Below, in pieces: positions 1 through 10,277 of a stretch of DNA of 50,367 bases (its first letter is position 1; each line of letters opens with the position of its first letter). The position numbers and the translations under genes are program-made. Origin of the DNA: Peronospora farinosa. Taxonomy: Eukaryota > Oomycota > Peronosporomycetes > Peronosporales > Peronosporaceae. The notes below the pieces were generated by a model. It searched no databases, had not been told where the DNA came from, and saw only the letters and a program-made list of their open reading frames with translations. The stretch covers positions 1 to 50,367 of the forward strand of contig CANTFK010000576.1 of the NCBI GenBank assembly GCA_947646735.1, in the 5' to 3' direction.

Positions 1-59
1 GAGAAGTGCCAGAAGAATCGGGGCCCCCGAGGATACACATTAAATAAGGGAAATATTCC

Positions 60-590
60 AGGCCTTGCAAGGTCCTAAATTTAAATGAGGGTAGCCAGGG
101 ACAGGGTACAGGGGACGGGGGTGCCAGTTACTAGGGACTGGGTTTTGAGTAATTAATGACAGAGTTTCCAGTAACCGGGGACAGGGTTTCCAGTAATTGG
201 GGACAGAGAGACAAGCGTACTAGGGACAGGAACCCAGTTAATAGGGACATGGATACTAGTTATTCAGAGACAGAAGGTACCAGTTACCAGGGACAGCGGT
301 ACCGAAGGTCCAGGGCCCTGAAGTCATAGAAGGTACAAGGTTGCCCTACAATGCCAATGCGGCACAAGTCCAAGAGCCCGAAGGTCCAGTGCCGCGAGAG
401 TAGTCCAGGCACCCCAGGTGACCAGGAGAACCCAAGGTATACCGGGACCCAAGGTGGACCCGGCACCCCAGGTGACCAGGATGACCCAATGTGACTTGGT
501 ACCCCAGTGGTTCCAGGACCCAAGGTCATAGAAGGGTAAAGGCTTCCCTACAGTGCATAGCCGGTACAAGTCCAGTATCCTAAAAAAACA
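60..590. repeat. Degenerate minisatellite / short-unit repeat tract
   Basis: The stretch is built from diverged iterations of short units containing 'accagggacag' and 'ccaggtgaccagga'. It also holds a longer imperfect duplication: about 306-380 and 509-575 share a block starting 'tcatagaagg', followed by a 'ccctaca' core and ending 'acaagtcca'. The open frames in this stretch, read on the minus strand, are proline/glycine/tryptophan-rich translations of the repeat and I do not call them genes. The tract abuts the LTR-like sequence on its right and may be part of the same element. Confidence 0.6.
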
Positions 591-594
591 GCTG

Positions 595-1160
595 TTCTGT
601 CACAAGTTGACACGTGGTACCATCCATAGCGAAGGTTCGGGGCTATATAAGAAAAGCATACAGAGAATAAGATAAATAAACACACTCGAATTTGCATTAC
701 ACGTGGCAGCTTTAAGCGCCCCTTCCAAGCTTCTCCGTCTCCTCACCTATTCCGGGCGGGATATCCTTTGGCCCACCGACGTCAGGTGAGGTGACGGCTC
801 AAGCTACGCAAGTTGAACCTCAATATAGTTGGCCTGAGGTGTCAAGTAAGTGTCAAGACTCAAGTGCGAACTTTTTGCGATCTACCCACCTGTTCCGGGG
901 AAGGGATTGATTTTGCCCCCCCCCCCGTTGAACACGGTAAGATTAAAGCTCGAACGAACCCCAGGAAGTATTTTGGCCTGTGGGTTCGTACCCATTCAAG
1001 ACCCGCTACAGGAAGCGGTTTCCCTACGGGGAACAAGAAAAGGGGTCGAAGGACCAAGAAACTGTTATCCACCGAAGGGGTACATAGTACCAGGTGCACT
1101 GCTCTCGACCCAGTCGATTGAGCACAAGAAACCCGGTCTCAAGTGAAGCATATCCGCTCG
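595..1160 (+). mobile_element. Possible LTR-retrotransposon end (LTR-like fragment)
   Basis: A TATA-like 'gctatataag' near 642 is followed after about 30 bp by an AATAAA-like 'gataaataaacac' and an A/T-rich run, then GC-richer sequence with an 11-C tract at 916-926. This promoter plus polyadenylation layout is what the U3-R-U5 part of an LTR looks like. I see no gag or pol coding and no paired second LTR, so this could be a solo or truncated LTR, or an unrelated promoter-like stretch. Confidence 0.3.
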
Positions 1161-1167
1161 GGGACCA

Positions 1168-1614
1168 CTAAGTCCAAGTCTTATACAAAGACCAAGTCTT
1201 TAAGTCTTCTGCATCAATCGAGGAGCAAGATCGGCCAAGCCGACGGGTACACAAGGTGAGACCCAAGGTTGACGCGCACACATCGGTGTACACCCTCCGG
1301 TAAGTCGGCAGTCCGGCGCTGTGTGTGTTTGTGGATCTTCTTCGTTGTTTGAGAATCCACCCACCACACGAATAGTTGAAGGACTCTATAAGCAGCTTGG
1401 TGACTTTCCTGAATAACATCGAGCAGGAAGTAGGTATCACAAAAAAGAAGGATCTTTTTGGTTCTGGTAATGTTGTCTCGACAGGTGCCACATCTTCACT
1501 ATTTTTACCCTCCTTATGTGCCTCCTTTACCTCTTCCAGAATCTCGTTCTCGGTCAGCTCCGGGTAAACAGTCTCATCCTCTTCGATGGGATTGAGAATC
1601 TCTGAAATCGTCAT
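1168..1614 (-). pseudogene. Decayed transposase C-terminus (pogo/Tigger-like?)
   Basis: The minus-strand frame starts with an acidic segment (about residues 1-35, 'EILNPIEEDETVYPELTENE' then EEVKEAHK) like the acidic tail that precedes the end of pogo/Tigger-type transposases. After about residue 50 the reading becomes implausible, and a neighbouring frame gives a better continuation, so the copy looks frameshifted. No DDE catalytic motifs are present. The family assignment is tentative; it could be another decayed mobile-element gene. Confidence 0.3.
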
Positions 1615-1982
1615 GGAGACACGCAGCTACTCTAGCTGGTCTCTCAGCTCTGCTCCAGTTTTGCGACATCTTTAACTATCGAGGTAGGCAAGACTTAAAC
1701 ACTGTAAATTTACATGTAGCTTTCACTATTAGCACAGAGAAAAACAAGTTGGCGACGTATCTCACACCTTTGTACACGGGTCAAATTAACAAAAAAGCCT
1801 AAGACTTAAGTTCTTTTTAGCAGTGTAACCTCGGGGCTGGACGCCTGTCTTGTGCGTCTAGTTGCCCAGAATTGCTTATATATTTATTTTATTTCTCGTA
1901 TGTACAATCTACGAATTCCGATAAGCTATAACCTCTGTCAAATTATGGATGTTGTCGTACCCATAATGTAACGGAGGGAGCT

Positions 1983-2846
1983 ATGTACAGAAGGAGAATC
2001 GTTAGTATCCATTTGATGTATCTCCGACGATCTTCATGCACTCTGACCGTCGTGTTGGTGCTTCTCGCCTATCAGATGAACGCGTCAAAGGTGACAGCCA
2101 AAAACGCGCCTTGCTCATCTTTCGAGGAGTGCTGTTTGCTCTGTGGTCATGACTCGGACCGCTGTGCTCGCGGCCCCTGCAGCATGAACGTGATCACTCG
2201 CATCTTCTTCAGCGTTAGCGTACCCACTAACGACGTTGTTTTCTGGGATGTTGTCTTCTCCTTCTACGGCATGGTGCCGTACTTTGTGCCAACGGCCATT
2301 ACGCTTGATTTCATCTTCCTCCGCCGCAGCTGGGTGAGAGTCTTCGCATTCCTCTTTATTCCCATCTTCGGCGGTATCAACTCAATTATCGTTTTAAGTC
2401 TGGGCGAGTGCAGCGAGTGCGATCGCCCATGCGGTAGCTGTGTCTCCAGCAACGGCATGCCTTCAGGCCACGCCACCACCGCCATCGGCTTGGGTCTGTG
2501 GCTGATCCTTGAGACGCTCTTAGGCGTCGGCAAGCAATGGAGGGTGATTACAAAGGTGGCTGTATGTGTCGGTCTCGTCGTGCTCTTTGTACCAGTTCCG
2601 TATAGTCGCATATACCTAGGCGACCACACGGAGCTGCAAGTTGTCATCGGAAGTGCTGACGGAGTCGTGTTCGGTCTCGTTTACTTCTTTGTGCTCCGTT
2701 ACGTGGTGGGAAGACGACTTCCGGGCGTCACGGAGCGGATGAAGCAAGGCTGCTTCCAGTTCTTAAAGATATCCAACGATTTTTACACTGTAAATCAAGA
2801 CAGCTCAATGCTGGCACCGGAACAGCCCCGCTATGAATCGACGTAG
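1983..2846 (+). CDS. PAP2-superfamily membrane phosphatase (dolichyl-diphosphatase-like)
   Basis: A single-exon gene of 287 residues. An N-terminal hydrophobic segment (about 18-33) precedes a Cys-rich loop (CSSFEECC...C...C...C, about 44-68), then several membrane segments. The PAP2 signature is present in order: an RP motif in 'CDRPCGSC', 'MPSGHA', and 'YSRIYLGDHTELQ', whose Ser-Arg and His would bind phosphate and form the phospho-His intermediate. The fourth position after that His is Gln, where classical members have Asp; from memory, Gln occurs here in dolichyl-diphosphatase (DOLPP1/CAX4-like) proteins, which recycle dolichyl diphosphate at the ER for N-glycosylation. The assignment to PAP2 is firm; the substrate is inference. 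A degenerate copy of the Cys-rich loop lies about 500 bp downstream. Confidence 0.85.
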   Translation: MYRRRIVSIHLMYLRRSSCTLTVVLVLLAYQMNASKVTAKNAPCSSFEECCLLCGHDSDRCARGPCSMNVITRIFFSVSVPTNDVVFWDVVFSFYGMVPYFVPTAITLDFIFLRRSWVRVFAFLFIPIFGGINSIIVLSLGECSECDRPCGSCVSSNGMPSGHATTAIGLGLWLILETLLGVGKQWRVITKVAVCVGLVVLFVPVPYSRIYLGDHTELQVVIGSADGVVFGLVYFFVLRYVVGRRLPGVTERMKQGCFQFLKISNDFYTVNQDSSMLAPEQPRYEST

Positions 2847-3997
2847 GCACGGTGACCGGAATCAAATTGACCAATGTAAAGTATTGTCTTTACATGATGG
2901 TAAGTAAATGAGATGGTCCACATTATATGCACCGGCAAGCTTTACAGACCCGGCAACTTGGCATTCAAGCCCATGGCTGGCCAGTGCCTCGGCTCGCAAG
3001 TAACGATGGTTGCGCACCAAATCGGGTATAAATGGGCCTGCCGCTTTCGTGCCCAACACAGTAGACAGGCAAATTTGACAGCACGAAATACCTTCCGCTG
3101 CAGATCATGCGCGCTGAGGATGTACACTTGCACCTTTAAGCTTGCTGGCAGCTCTCTGCGACGCCGAGGGCCTGATCATTGCAGGTGCCAATCAATGTTT
3201 ACACAACATCAATGGTAGCGACAGTATCCTTACTCGCTTCAACAGAATTACTTTTTTTTCTTTATCACCCTCAGTATAATGGGAGCTCCAATTTTCGCCC
3301 GCTGACTGCTTCTGCTCAACGAAGCTACAATTCAATTCCCTTCCGCCAAGCCAGCAAGAACATGAACGAGGATTACGTGCGTTGCACAACGTTCATGCAG
3401 TGTTGCAAGATGTGGTTTGGACTCAACTGCTGCGAGCGCAGGTCGTGCTCAGATCCGTGAGTCATACACAAGTTTTTTTTCTCAGCATGCTGCTCTACAG
3501 CATTACCTTATGGGAGATAATCATGAAGTTTGGCAGCATAATGTCGTACCTGGTGCTAATTTTTTATCATTGTCAAAGCGGGGCTGTGCTCGCACCGAAG
3601 ATCGTTTCTGATGGCCCCCCGCGTTATACACGCGATGGATGGGCTTTAGTTTTCTGGCACAATTACTGACGCCGAGCCGCATAGCGGCTGCAACGTAGTC
3701 AAGTGTACGACGAGATATTAATCGAGGAGGTGTTAGCTAACGAGCTACGGCTGCTGGATCCCAGTCAAGCGCGAGGTGCACCAGCGGAAAAAAAACATTG
3801 ATGCGCAACAACAATCAATACTGCGTAGAAACTTGTTGCTAATGCAACACCAGACTACAACCCAAACAAGGCACCGATTGTCGTATGGGTAGGTCATTGC
3901 TCCTGATTAGTTAAAGGCTCAAGCTTGCAATGCAATTTTATCATCCAGTGTGACTTTGTCCAGCGAAGTTTGTTTGCCTTCCTTCGGTTTTGGCTGT
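2847..3997. other. Intergenic, apart from the PAP2 remnant
   Basis: Short open frames overlap on both strands, but none has a coherent domain, a plausible start or splice structure. The only recognisable content is the PAP2-like remnant at 3363-3570. Confidence 0.5.
3363..3570 (+). pseudogene. Degenerate tandem copy of the PAP2 gene (N-terminal part)
   Basis: Read from 3363, the frame gives 'CTTFMQCC' followed by further paired cysteines and 'CSDP', then a TGA, then 'VIHKFFFS'. The intact gene upstream has 'CSSFEECC', then 'CSMN' and 'VITRIFFS' at matching spacing. After a frame change, 'LWEIIMKF' matches 'FWDVVFSF'. The in-frame stop and the shift indicate a broken duplicate. The PSGH and SR...H catalytic motifs are not visible, so the copy is also truncated. 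The similarity was judged by eye and a spurious match is possible. Confidence 0.45.
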
Positions 3998-4533
3998 TCA
4001 TCGCTGCGGGTCAGCCTCGTTCATAAAGCTGAGAGCTTTTGTCTTTGACCGCTGCATTCTTTTGCTCTGTGAGTTATATGTTACCACGACGAATGATATG
4101 AGCCCAAGATTAGTTATCGCGCCAACAAGCACAGAACTCAACTCTTTCTTCAGCACCTCAGCTTCATATTGCGTAACGCATGTAAGTCCTGTCATTAACT
4201 TGGAAACTGCGTCGCTATGCTCTATTAGGCTGATGACCGCTTCCACACCGCCAGCCATCCACCGGTAAACGCGTTCAGTTGCTGCGTGGATAGCTGCATG
4301 GCATTCAAATGACCGCTAAGCTCCTGCAGAAACGTTGTCGCTGCTATGATGGCCGTCGCACAATTCTCGTACGCTTCGATGCGGCGCTCCACCCCTGCCA
4401 TGTATTCTTCACGGCCGCGTTTTCTCTCTCCATGCTGACCCGTTAAATCTCTTTCCGTATATTGAGGCGTGTCAGGTGCGCTACCTCCATCGACAGCCTT
4501 CGCTGACGGGTGCATCTCCGACGTTTCTGGCAT
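3998..4533 (-). CDS. Small coiled-coil protein of unknown function, frame-broken
   Basis: Two minus-strand frames form one plausible protein. The first starts at 4533 with an acidic/polar N-terminus, then a helical segment (about 42-92, with 'RRIEAYENCATA' and 'LQELSGHLNAM'). The second runs from about 4258 down to 3998 and continues with amphipathic helix ('VISLIEHSDAV', 'EAEVLKKELSSVL') and a short hydrophobic stretch that might be a membrane segment. The frames overlap between about 4232 and 4320, and the second one is open upstream of its first ATG, so one base gained or lost there would join them. I found no convincing intron. The size and heptad character recall small BLOC/BORC-type subunits, but I do not recognise the protein. 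Confidence 0.4.
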
Positions 4534-5415
4534 TATTGGTAATGCCTATTCTTAACTTTTTGTGGCGAGTTTTGTATGGACCAAATTGCACTGATTTGGT
4601 CGTCTTCAAATAACGGTTAATTTACCGTGGGCTTTATATGACGCTCTAAGTTTATAATAAGCAAAATTTCATCAGCGATTGGAAGCGCGCTAAGTGAGGG
4701 TGACAGCGATACAACTAGTGTGCTGAGTATAGCGAAACATTTCGCCTACTTGGCTCATTCAATCATAGCGATTTGCAATACAAACAACCCAAAAACGCGC
4801 TATCTTTAAGTCTGAAGGGGCTATATGCCCAAAGGTTACACGTACCTGTTAGACGTGTGTGCTTACCCTTTCACTTGGTGCACACCATGTGACCCAGTCT
4901 TGTGTATGTGATATACACATGTATTACCATAAAGTCCGTTACATAATATTGGCACTTATATATGTACCAATAAAAGGGAAAAGTCTAAGCCACGCCCACG
5001 GAAAACTCAATCCGCGCCCATTTGTCGCAACTATCTTCTATTTGGTCTTTTTCTAGTTATATAAAGCAGCTGGACGAGCAAAGAAGAAGGCGCTGTACCT
5101 CGGACTGAGGGAAAATGTTATCTGCAATGTGGACGTAAAAGTTGATAACCTACCGGAGATAATAATCTATGGGAGGATAACTCATTGGAGGGAGGTCTGT
5201 ACATATATTTCTAAATGCAAAGCCGGTACAGCGTAATACAACGCACAGACTAATGATACTGTATATAATGTTGCGTCGTTACGAAATAGTCACGTACAGT
5301 ATCAGCTGATCAAATTGATGATCCAATTCTACAGGTCTCTATGGATTGGTCAAAATTCGTTGTAAAGGATGTGCGGCTACGAGCTCGCACCCTTGGAATC
5401 AGTATTATCAGCAGC
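4534..5415. other. Intergenic, A/T-rich, nothing recognised
   Basis: No coherent coding frame. The right end would hold the promoter and leader of the NDUFS5-like gene, including an inverted CCAAT box (ATTGG at about 5346) some 70 bp before its ATG. Confidence 0.5.
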
Positions 5416-5853
5416 ATGTCGTCGGGTTTCGGATTTAAAGGCCGCGAGGGCCGATGCTACCAGTTCTGGAAGGGCGTAGAGCAATGCAGCGTGCGTGTAG
5501 TCATCTTCATTTGTGCTGTGTCTCTTGTCTCTACGACTTGCTGGCTGAAATGTATTTGCTCATTTATTCCCCGTGTGCTGTGCTTATTTTGCCGGAGCAG
5601 AAGGACACGGAATACTCTGGTCAGTGTGGTAAGCAGGTCGAGGACTATATCGAATGTTTACACCACAGAAAGGAGGTGCAACTACTTACTGCAGTAACAA
5701 TGGCCTGGTTAAGATTGTCGACTTACTTTCGTTTTGATCGACTTTGCATTGTGTGACCAGTTGACGCGCATGAACATGGTGATCACCCAAAAGGATAAGA
5801 ATGAGGCTGCTGCTAGTCACAGCAGCGACGATGGACATGCAGGTGGGCATTAA
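5416..5853 (+). CDS. NDUFS5: Mitochondrial complex I subunit NDUFS5-like (twin CX9C)
   Basis: Three exons, 5416-5490, 5601-5675 and 5761-5853, join in frame to an 80-residue protein. The N-terminus 'MSSGFGFKGREGRCYQFW' is very like the plant 15-kDa complex I subunit, as is 'EDYIECLHHRKE' in exon 2. Two CX9C pairs are visible (C14/C24, and the QC...EC pair of exon 2), the CHCH fold typical of proteins oxidised in the intermembrane space by MIA40. The subunit sits on the membrane arm of NADH:ubiquinone oxidoreductase. Introns are GT-AG (gtgcgt...gagcag, 110 nt; gtgcaa...accag, 85 nt). The second donor is weak, but the reading frame and family match support it. The protein is too short and spliced to be seen as one open frame. 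Confidence 0.85.
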
Positions 5854-6308
5854 CGAAGGTACACAGCTGTCGGCATTCAAAGTCAGCGTTAGTGGACCAC
5901 AATATTCTCTGATAATTAAAATGAAGAGAGAAAGAAATCGGATCACCGGAGCAAGAAATACCGGAGTTTTTCACTCTCTCTTTTGTTTGTTAAAGTGTTT
6001 TAACTCCCCGGCCCGTCCAAGAATTCGATAAAGTCGAATAAATGCGTTTTAACGGCTTTTCATATTATTTCGAGTAAAAACATAAGATCACAAGTACCGT
6101 GATCACTCCAAAGTTCGACGTGAAACGACCTCCTTCCTGCAGGAGCTTCTCATTTAGCGATCTCTCTCTCGCCGGCTGTCGAGATCTCGTCCCACTGCAT
6201 TGACGTGTCACCAATCGAGCCGCCAGGCAAAAGAATTTGTCGTTGTATGTCCGTTTAGGGCTAGATCTTGAAAAGACGTTAAGCAATATCCCCTCTCTTT
6301 TCAATCGT

Positions 6309-8009
6309 ATGCACCGCTTTGAGGAGCTCAGATGTATCGGACGCGGCAGCTACGGGTCTGCATACCTTGTACAAGACCGCACGTGCCTGGAGAATCGTTT
6401 TGTGGTTAAAAAGATTCCAATGGAGTTACTTTCCGCCAAGGAAAAGGACCAGTCCTTTCATGAGGTGGAGCTATTGGCCAAGCTTAAACACCCCAATGTG
6501 GTCGAGTACAAGGAAAATTTTGTTGCAGATAACGTGCTGCATATTATAATGGCTTATTGTGACGGTGGTGACTTGGCGGACAAAATCAAGGAGCAGCATA
6601 AGATTCGAGAACAGATTGTTGGCCCAGACAACAACTCAAGTGACCCGAGGGGATATTTCCCCATTAGCCAAGTGCTGGACTGGTTTGTGCAGATGGCCAT
6701 GGCAATCAAGTATCTGCACGACCAACGTGTATTACATCGAGACTTGAAGACCAGCAATGTGTTCCTCACGACTGAGAATGTGGTGAAATTGGGAGACTTT
6801 GGCATCGCCAAGACACTGGATTCAACGCTAGATCAAGCAAAGACTGTGGTGGGGACGCCATACTACATGAGTCCAGAGGTCTGCGAGAGCAAGCCATACT
6901 CGTACGCAAGCGATGTGTGGTCTCTTGGCTGTGTTCTGTATGAGATGCTTGCCCTGCGGCACGCCTTCGATGCTTCGAATATACTTATGCTTATCCTCAA
7001 AATTGTGCAGCAAGACTGTAATCCGGTACCCCCTTGTTACGGCAAAGAAGTATCCGATCTGCTGCACAGACTGCTCGACAAGGACCCAGAGCGGAGGCCT
7101 AGTATGGAAGAAATTTTCGCAATGCCATACATCCGCCACCACATGCAGGGACTCGTAGCCTCAGGTGGCTCGCTAAAGGTTAAGGTAATAAACCCGCTGG
7201 CACGGAGACCGCAATATGGTTCAGCTTCTGCACGTGGTAGACGCCGACTGCATTCTAAAAACCTATCTGCTCGGCGCTCGTCTGGGGAGAAAAAGCAGCT
7301 ACGATCGGCTCAGACAGCTTTTTCACAGGTAGCACCGATGCAGTGGATACCGATTCAACCTTTCACTGCAGATACCGATCATTTAGACACATGCAACGAG
7401 CCTGAACGATTGGACTCAAGCATTTTACAACAGTCACAACTAAGCTTTCGGCTACCAGAGCGAAACACCACACTAGAGCCGCAAATTACGACAGAGGAGA
7501 AACCACATCCAGTTGCGATAGAAAAGCATGGGTTGATGCCTGATGAAGAAGTAGATGAAGACTCATTAAACTCCATGCCGACGGCGGTATGGCCACAACC
7601 TCGGCTGGCATCTAGAGAGAGAAAGTTGTTTGCATGGGGGCAAGGTGAAAGCAGTAAGAAACCACACGCGAATGGCAGTGCCCGTTCCAGTAGTAACGAA
7701 GCCGATGATGATGACTCGCAATTTCAGGAAAAGGAGCTCATGAATCCAAATTTTCAGAGCGAGTATAGTGATGAATGCATAGACAGCTTTCAGAATTACT
7801 ACAGCTCCAAGGACACTAAGGAGAACTGCAGTCCTAGTAAGCGCGAGTTACGACAACCTGAAATTCTCAGACAAAGAGGGATGGGGAATCTCAGAACGCC
7901 ATTTCACGTACCCGAATCTCGCTGGCTAAACCCCACAGCTCGAATGGCAGACTTTTACGACAATGGGGACCTACTAGCAACCTCTGTCTTGTGTATCAAA
8001 CGACGTTAA
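6309..8009 (+). CDS. NEK-family serine/threonine protein kinase
   Basis: A 566-residue frame beginning at the ATG directly before the kinase fold; an in-frame TTG further upstream is not used. The kinase domain covers residues 4-280: glycine loop GRGSYG (11-16), 'VVKKIP' with the ATP lysine, 'HRDLKTSN' (catalytic D145), 'DFGIAK' (D163), activation segment with 'VGTPYYMSPE', and 'SDVWSLGC'. The order and the 'CDGGDL' hinge fit NIMA-related kinases, which act in the cell cycle, microtubule and cilium control. An insert of about 25 residues rich in N/S/D/G lies after the hinge. The tail is long, basic and then Ser/acidic. A CCAAT box lies at 6211-6215. The C-terminal end probably continues in another frame to 8493 (see next entry). 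Confidence 0.9.
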   Translation: MHRFEELRCIGRGSYGSAYLVQDRTCLENRFVVKKIPMELLSAKEKDQSFHEVELLAKLKHPNVVEYKENFVADNVLHIIMAYCDGGDLADKIKEQHKIREQIVGPDNNSSDPRGYFPISQVLDWFVQMAMAIKYLHDQRVLHRDLKTSNVFLTTENVVKLGDFGIAKTLDSTLDQAKTVVGTPYYMSPEVCESKPYSYASDVWSLGCVLYEMLALRHAFDASNILMLILKIVQQDCNPVPPCYGKEVSDLLHRLLDKDPERRPSMEEIFAMPYIRHHMQGLVASGGSLKVKVINPLARRPQYGSASARGRRRLHSKNLSARRSSGEKKQLRSAQTAFSQVAPMQWIPIQPFTADTDHLDTCNEPERLDSSILQQSQLSFRLPERNTTLEPQITTEEKPHPVAIEKHGLMPDEEVDEDSLNSMPTAVWPQPRLASRERKLFAWGQGESSKKPHANGSARSSSNEADDDDSQFQEKELMNPNFQSEYSDECIDSFQNYYSSKDTKENCSPSKRELRQPEILRQRGMGNLRTPFHVPESRWLNPTARMADFYDNGDLLATSVLCIKRR

Positions 8010-8493
8010 TGCGGAGGATACTCGAGTACCCAAGTTTAGTGAGATCTCCATGATGCGTGAGCTGGAGCTAGATGGAGATAGTGATGATGACGATAGATCC
8101 ACTGACACATCACTGGGTGAGTACGAGGCAGAAGAGAACTTTTACAGCGATGACTCCTCTGACTTCCATGATCACAGCGGGACGCAATACAGCGACGACT
8201 TCGAAGACGCCGACGCTGAAGTCATTGAATATGCGGACGGTGAGTTCAACAGTGAAGGAGAGGGACACGAGAAGGAGCACCATATATTTACTACAAGAGA
8301 AGAAGGCGAGGGAGTCGCTTCTCACTGGGACGACTTTGTAAGCACAACTGCTGGCTACAGACCTACAGGAGATGATGACAACTGTCACTTTGCGCGTATT
8401 GAAGGTCCTGCTGAGGCACAGTGGGTCATTCGGAAGGTTGCGCAGAGCTTGATGCTCACTACAGATGACTTACACCCACAGCAAGCTGCATAA
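7978..8493 (+). CDS. Acidic C-terminal extension of the NEK kinase, in a shifted frame
   Basis: A frame open from 7978 to the TAA at 8491-8493 overlaps the end of the kinase frame by about 30 bp. It carries a strongly acidic, Ser-rich stretch ('DGDSDDDDRSTD', 'DFEDADAE') and ends with a helix-like segment around 'IRKVAQSLML'. It reads as coding from 'SNDVNAEDTRVPKFSEI' onward, directly following the kinase tail, so I infer one protein of about 730 residues separated by a single-base shift between 7978 and 8009. A spliced alternative (donor gtaagc at 7834, acceptor near 8022) keeps the frame but discards coding-looking sequence. An independent downstream gene starting at ATG 8050 is less likely. 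Confidence 0.5.
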   Translation, partial: QPLSCVSNDVNAEDTRVPKFSEISMMRELELDGDSDDDDRSTDTSLGEYEAEENFYSDDSSDFHDHSGTQYSDDFEDADAEVIEYADGEFNSEGEGHEKEHHIFTTREEGEGVASHWDDFVSTTAGYRPTGDDDNCHFARIEGPAEAQWVIRKVAQSLMLTTDDLHPQQAA

Positions 8494-8641
8494 GTGAAAG
8501 TACAAACACACTGATATTGAGCATGTGGCGAGGTGCTGCAAAACCACACCTGGCATGGTTATTTCCTTCCCTGTGTAGCTTACGCGCAATAACTTGCCTT
8601 TTGCCTTGGGATCACTGCCGTTCAGCTAGTCTTCCGTGTAG

Positions 8642-10243
8642 TTACCGGTGCATTTCGGGTACGCGACTCAAATCTAATGAAGCATTGCGTGGTGATTCTA
8701 AGCTTTCGTTTGGAGATGCGCGGAATGTTGTAATACCTTCATCACCGCCCTGAATCTCTAAAATCTCCCCCTTCAATAAGAAAAATACCTGACCCTTCGA
8801 CATCAATCGACCGGCAGCAGCGCTAGAAAGCTCTACAGTCGAGCCGCTACCCGATGTGACAATAATGATCGAGTCACCTTTTCGTGCTGGCAACGCATAT
8901 CGCTGGCGAGGTTTGAGTTCGACGGCTTCAACCTCGAATTCGGGTACGGGAGAGGCATACAGTCTTGCAACGCCATCGTCCTGAGTATGTCCCCTGTATA
9001 CGCGCGGTTTACCCGTGCGATAAGTCAGCATCGAGTGCAACGTTTCCTTGTCGATAAATTTCGAAGTTAGTCCTGCACGAACAACGTTGTCGGAGCATAC
9101 CATGCATTCAATGCAGTCACCGGAAAGGTACGCATGGGGCTCGTTGGCGCCTAGGAACATGGCCTCACCGGGTTCCAGCGTGATATAGTTAAGCAGAAAC
9201 GGACAAAAACAGCCAATATCGCCGGGATAATCAGTACTCAGGCGCAGCACCAGCTTCTCCAATGCGGTCAAATGCGATGCTCCTTCAAGCCGTGCACATA
9301 ATGCATGTAATTGGGATGCAATGCTTTCCGATTCAGCGTACACAAAGCAACGAAAAAAATCGCGCAGTGATGCTTCGTTTTGCTTTGCTACCAACCGCTG
9401 AGCCACTGCAGCGTTACTACCGTTAGCATTGCACTATACGAATGGTTAAGATTTGCAGCTACGTACCCTCAGCATCAACAAGCGCACGGAGCTCGGGAAC
9501 TTCCTGAAGATGAGTTGCAATCTCGTTCTTTTTTCGAAACTGACAACTACAATGAAAACAACCCAATCATCCTGATCAGTGACCCACACGTCAGCACTTC
9601 AATGAACAATCAAGAGGAGCTATACGCACAGAGCTTCGAAACGGGTGAGAGCAATGACCATCTCCGGCTTGTGATTCGGATCCTTGTAGATCTGCGGGAA
9701 CTTGGCATGCAACTCACCAGCCAGCTTGGTGTCCGGATGGGCCTGAATGGATAGGGCTTTGCGCACAGACAGCACCTTAAACAAGTAAGGCAGATTTCCC
9801 GTCTCGTGGCCTTGAAGCGTCTGGATCCAATCACTCAGTAGTGGTGGATCACCGCCATCTTCACAAAGCACGCGCGATGGACCATTGAAGTGCGTTCCCA
9901 TCCTGGCATTACGACAACCCAGTGGCATAAAATGTTTAGACCTTTGTATCAACTTGTCCCAGCACTCGTACCACCTACCATAGTTCCGCATACGGGGTAT
10001 TTGCATCGGCTTTAAATGAATAATCAGCAGCTTCCTGCACTCGTTAACGTCAGCAATTGGGTCAACGAAACTTTTTTGGCTATTGAAGTACGTACGACGT
10101 ACCTTAAGTTGCGCCACAGAGCTTTCAAGTCCAGGTTTTCCCCATGCATAAGTCTGTACCATGCACTGAAGTTCTTGCATCGAGAATTTAATTGTGGCCA
10201 AGCCTGGAACGGTAGTAGAGAGCGACTCTAGTGTCCGATGCAA
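8642..10243 (-). CDS. MPI: Mannose-6-phosphate isomerase (type I phosphomannose isomerase)
   Basis: Five exons on the minus strand: 10103-10243, 9979-10034, 9630-9902, 9467-9546 and 8642-9405, giving 437 residues in frame. The zinc enzyme interconverts fructose-6-phosphate and mannose-6-phosphate and so feeds GDP-mannose for glycosylation and GPI anchors. Family motifs appear in order: 'QTYAWGKPG', 'PYAELWMGTHFNGPS' (only after splicing the 56-nt exon), 'KALSIQAHPD' and 'NHKPEM' (zinc ligands Q, H, E), 'DYPGDIGCF', 'NEPHAYL' (fourth ligand H) and 'VRAGLTSKFID' (active-site Arg). Splice donors are gtacgt, gtaggt, gtgcgt and gtacgt. The first ATG adds about 21 residues before the usual start; the ATG at residue 22 fits the family length better. 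It shares a divergent promoter with the ZNHIT3-like gene. Confidence 0.93.
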
Positions 10244-10277
10244 CTAAATAACGACCGGGATGTACAATTGAAACATA

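Noticed and set aside
284..569. Open frames rich in Pro, Gly and Trp
   Set aside because: They are translations of the degenerate minisatellite and shift with its units; no start context or domain.
813..1146. Two plus-strand frames of about 100 codons
   Set aside because: They lie across LTR-like sequence with a C11 run and overlap each other; no protein features.
8110..8388. Minus-strand Val/Ser-rich frame
   Set aside because: It is the complement of the acidic NEK tail; Asp/Glu codons read backwards give Val/Ser-rich sequence.
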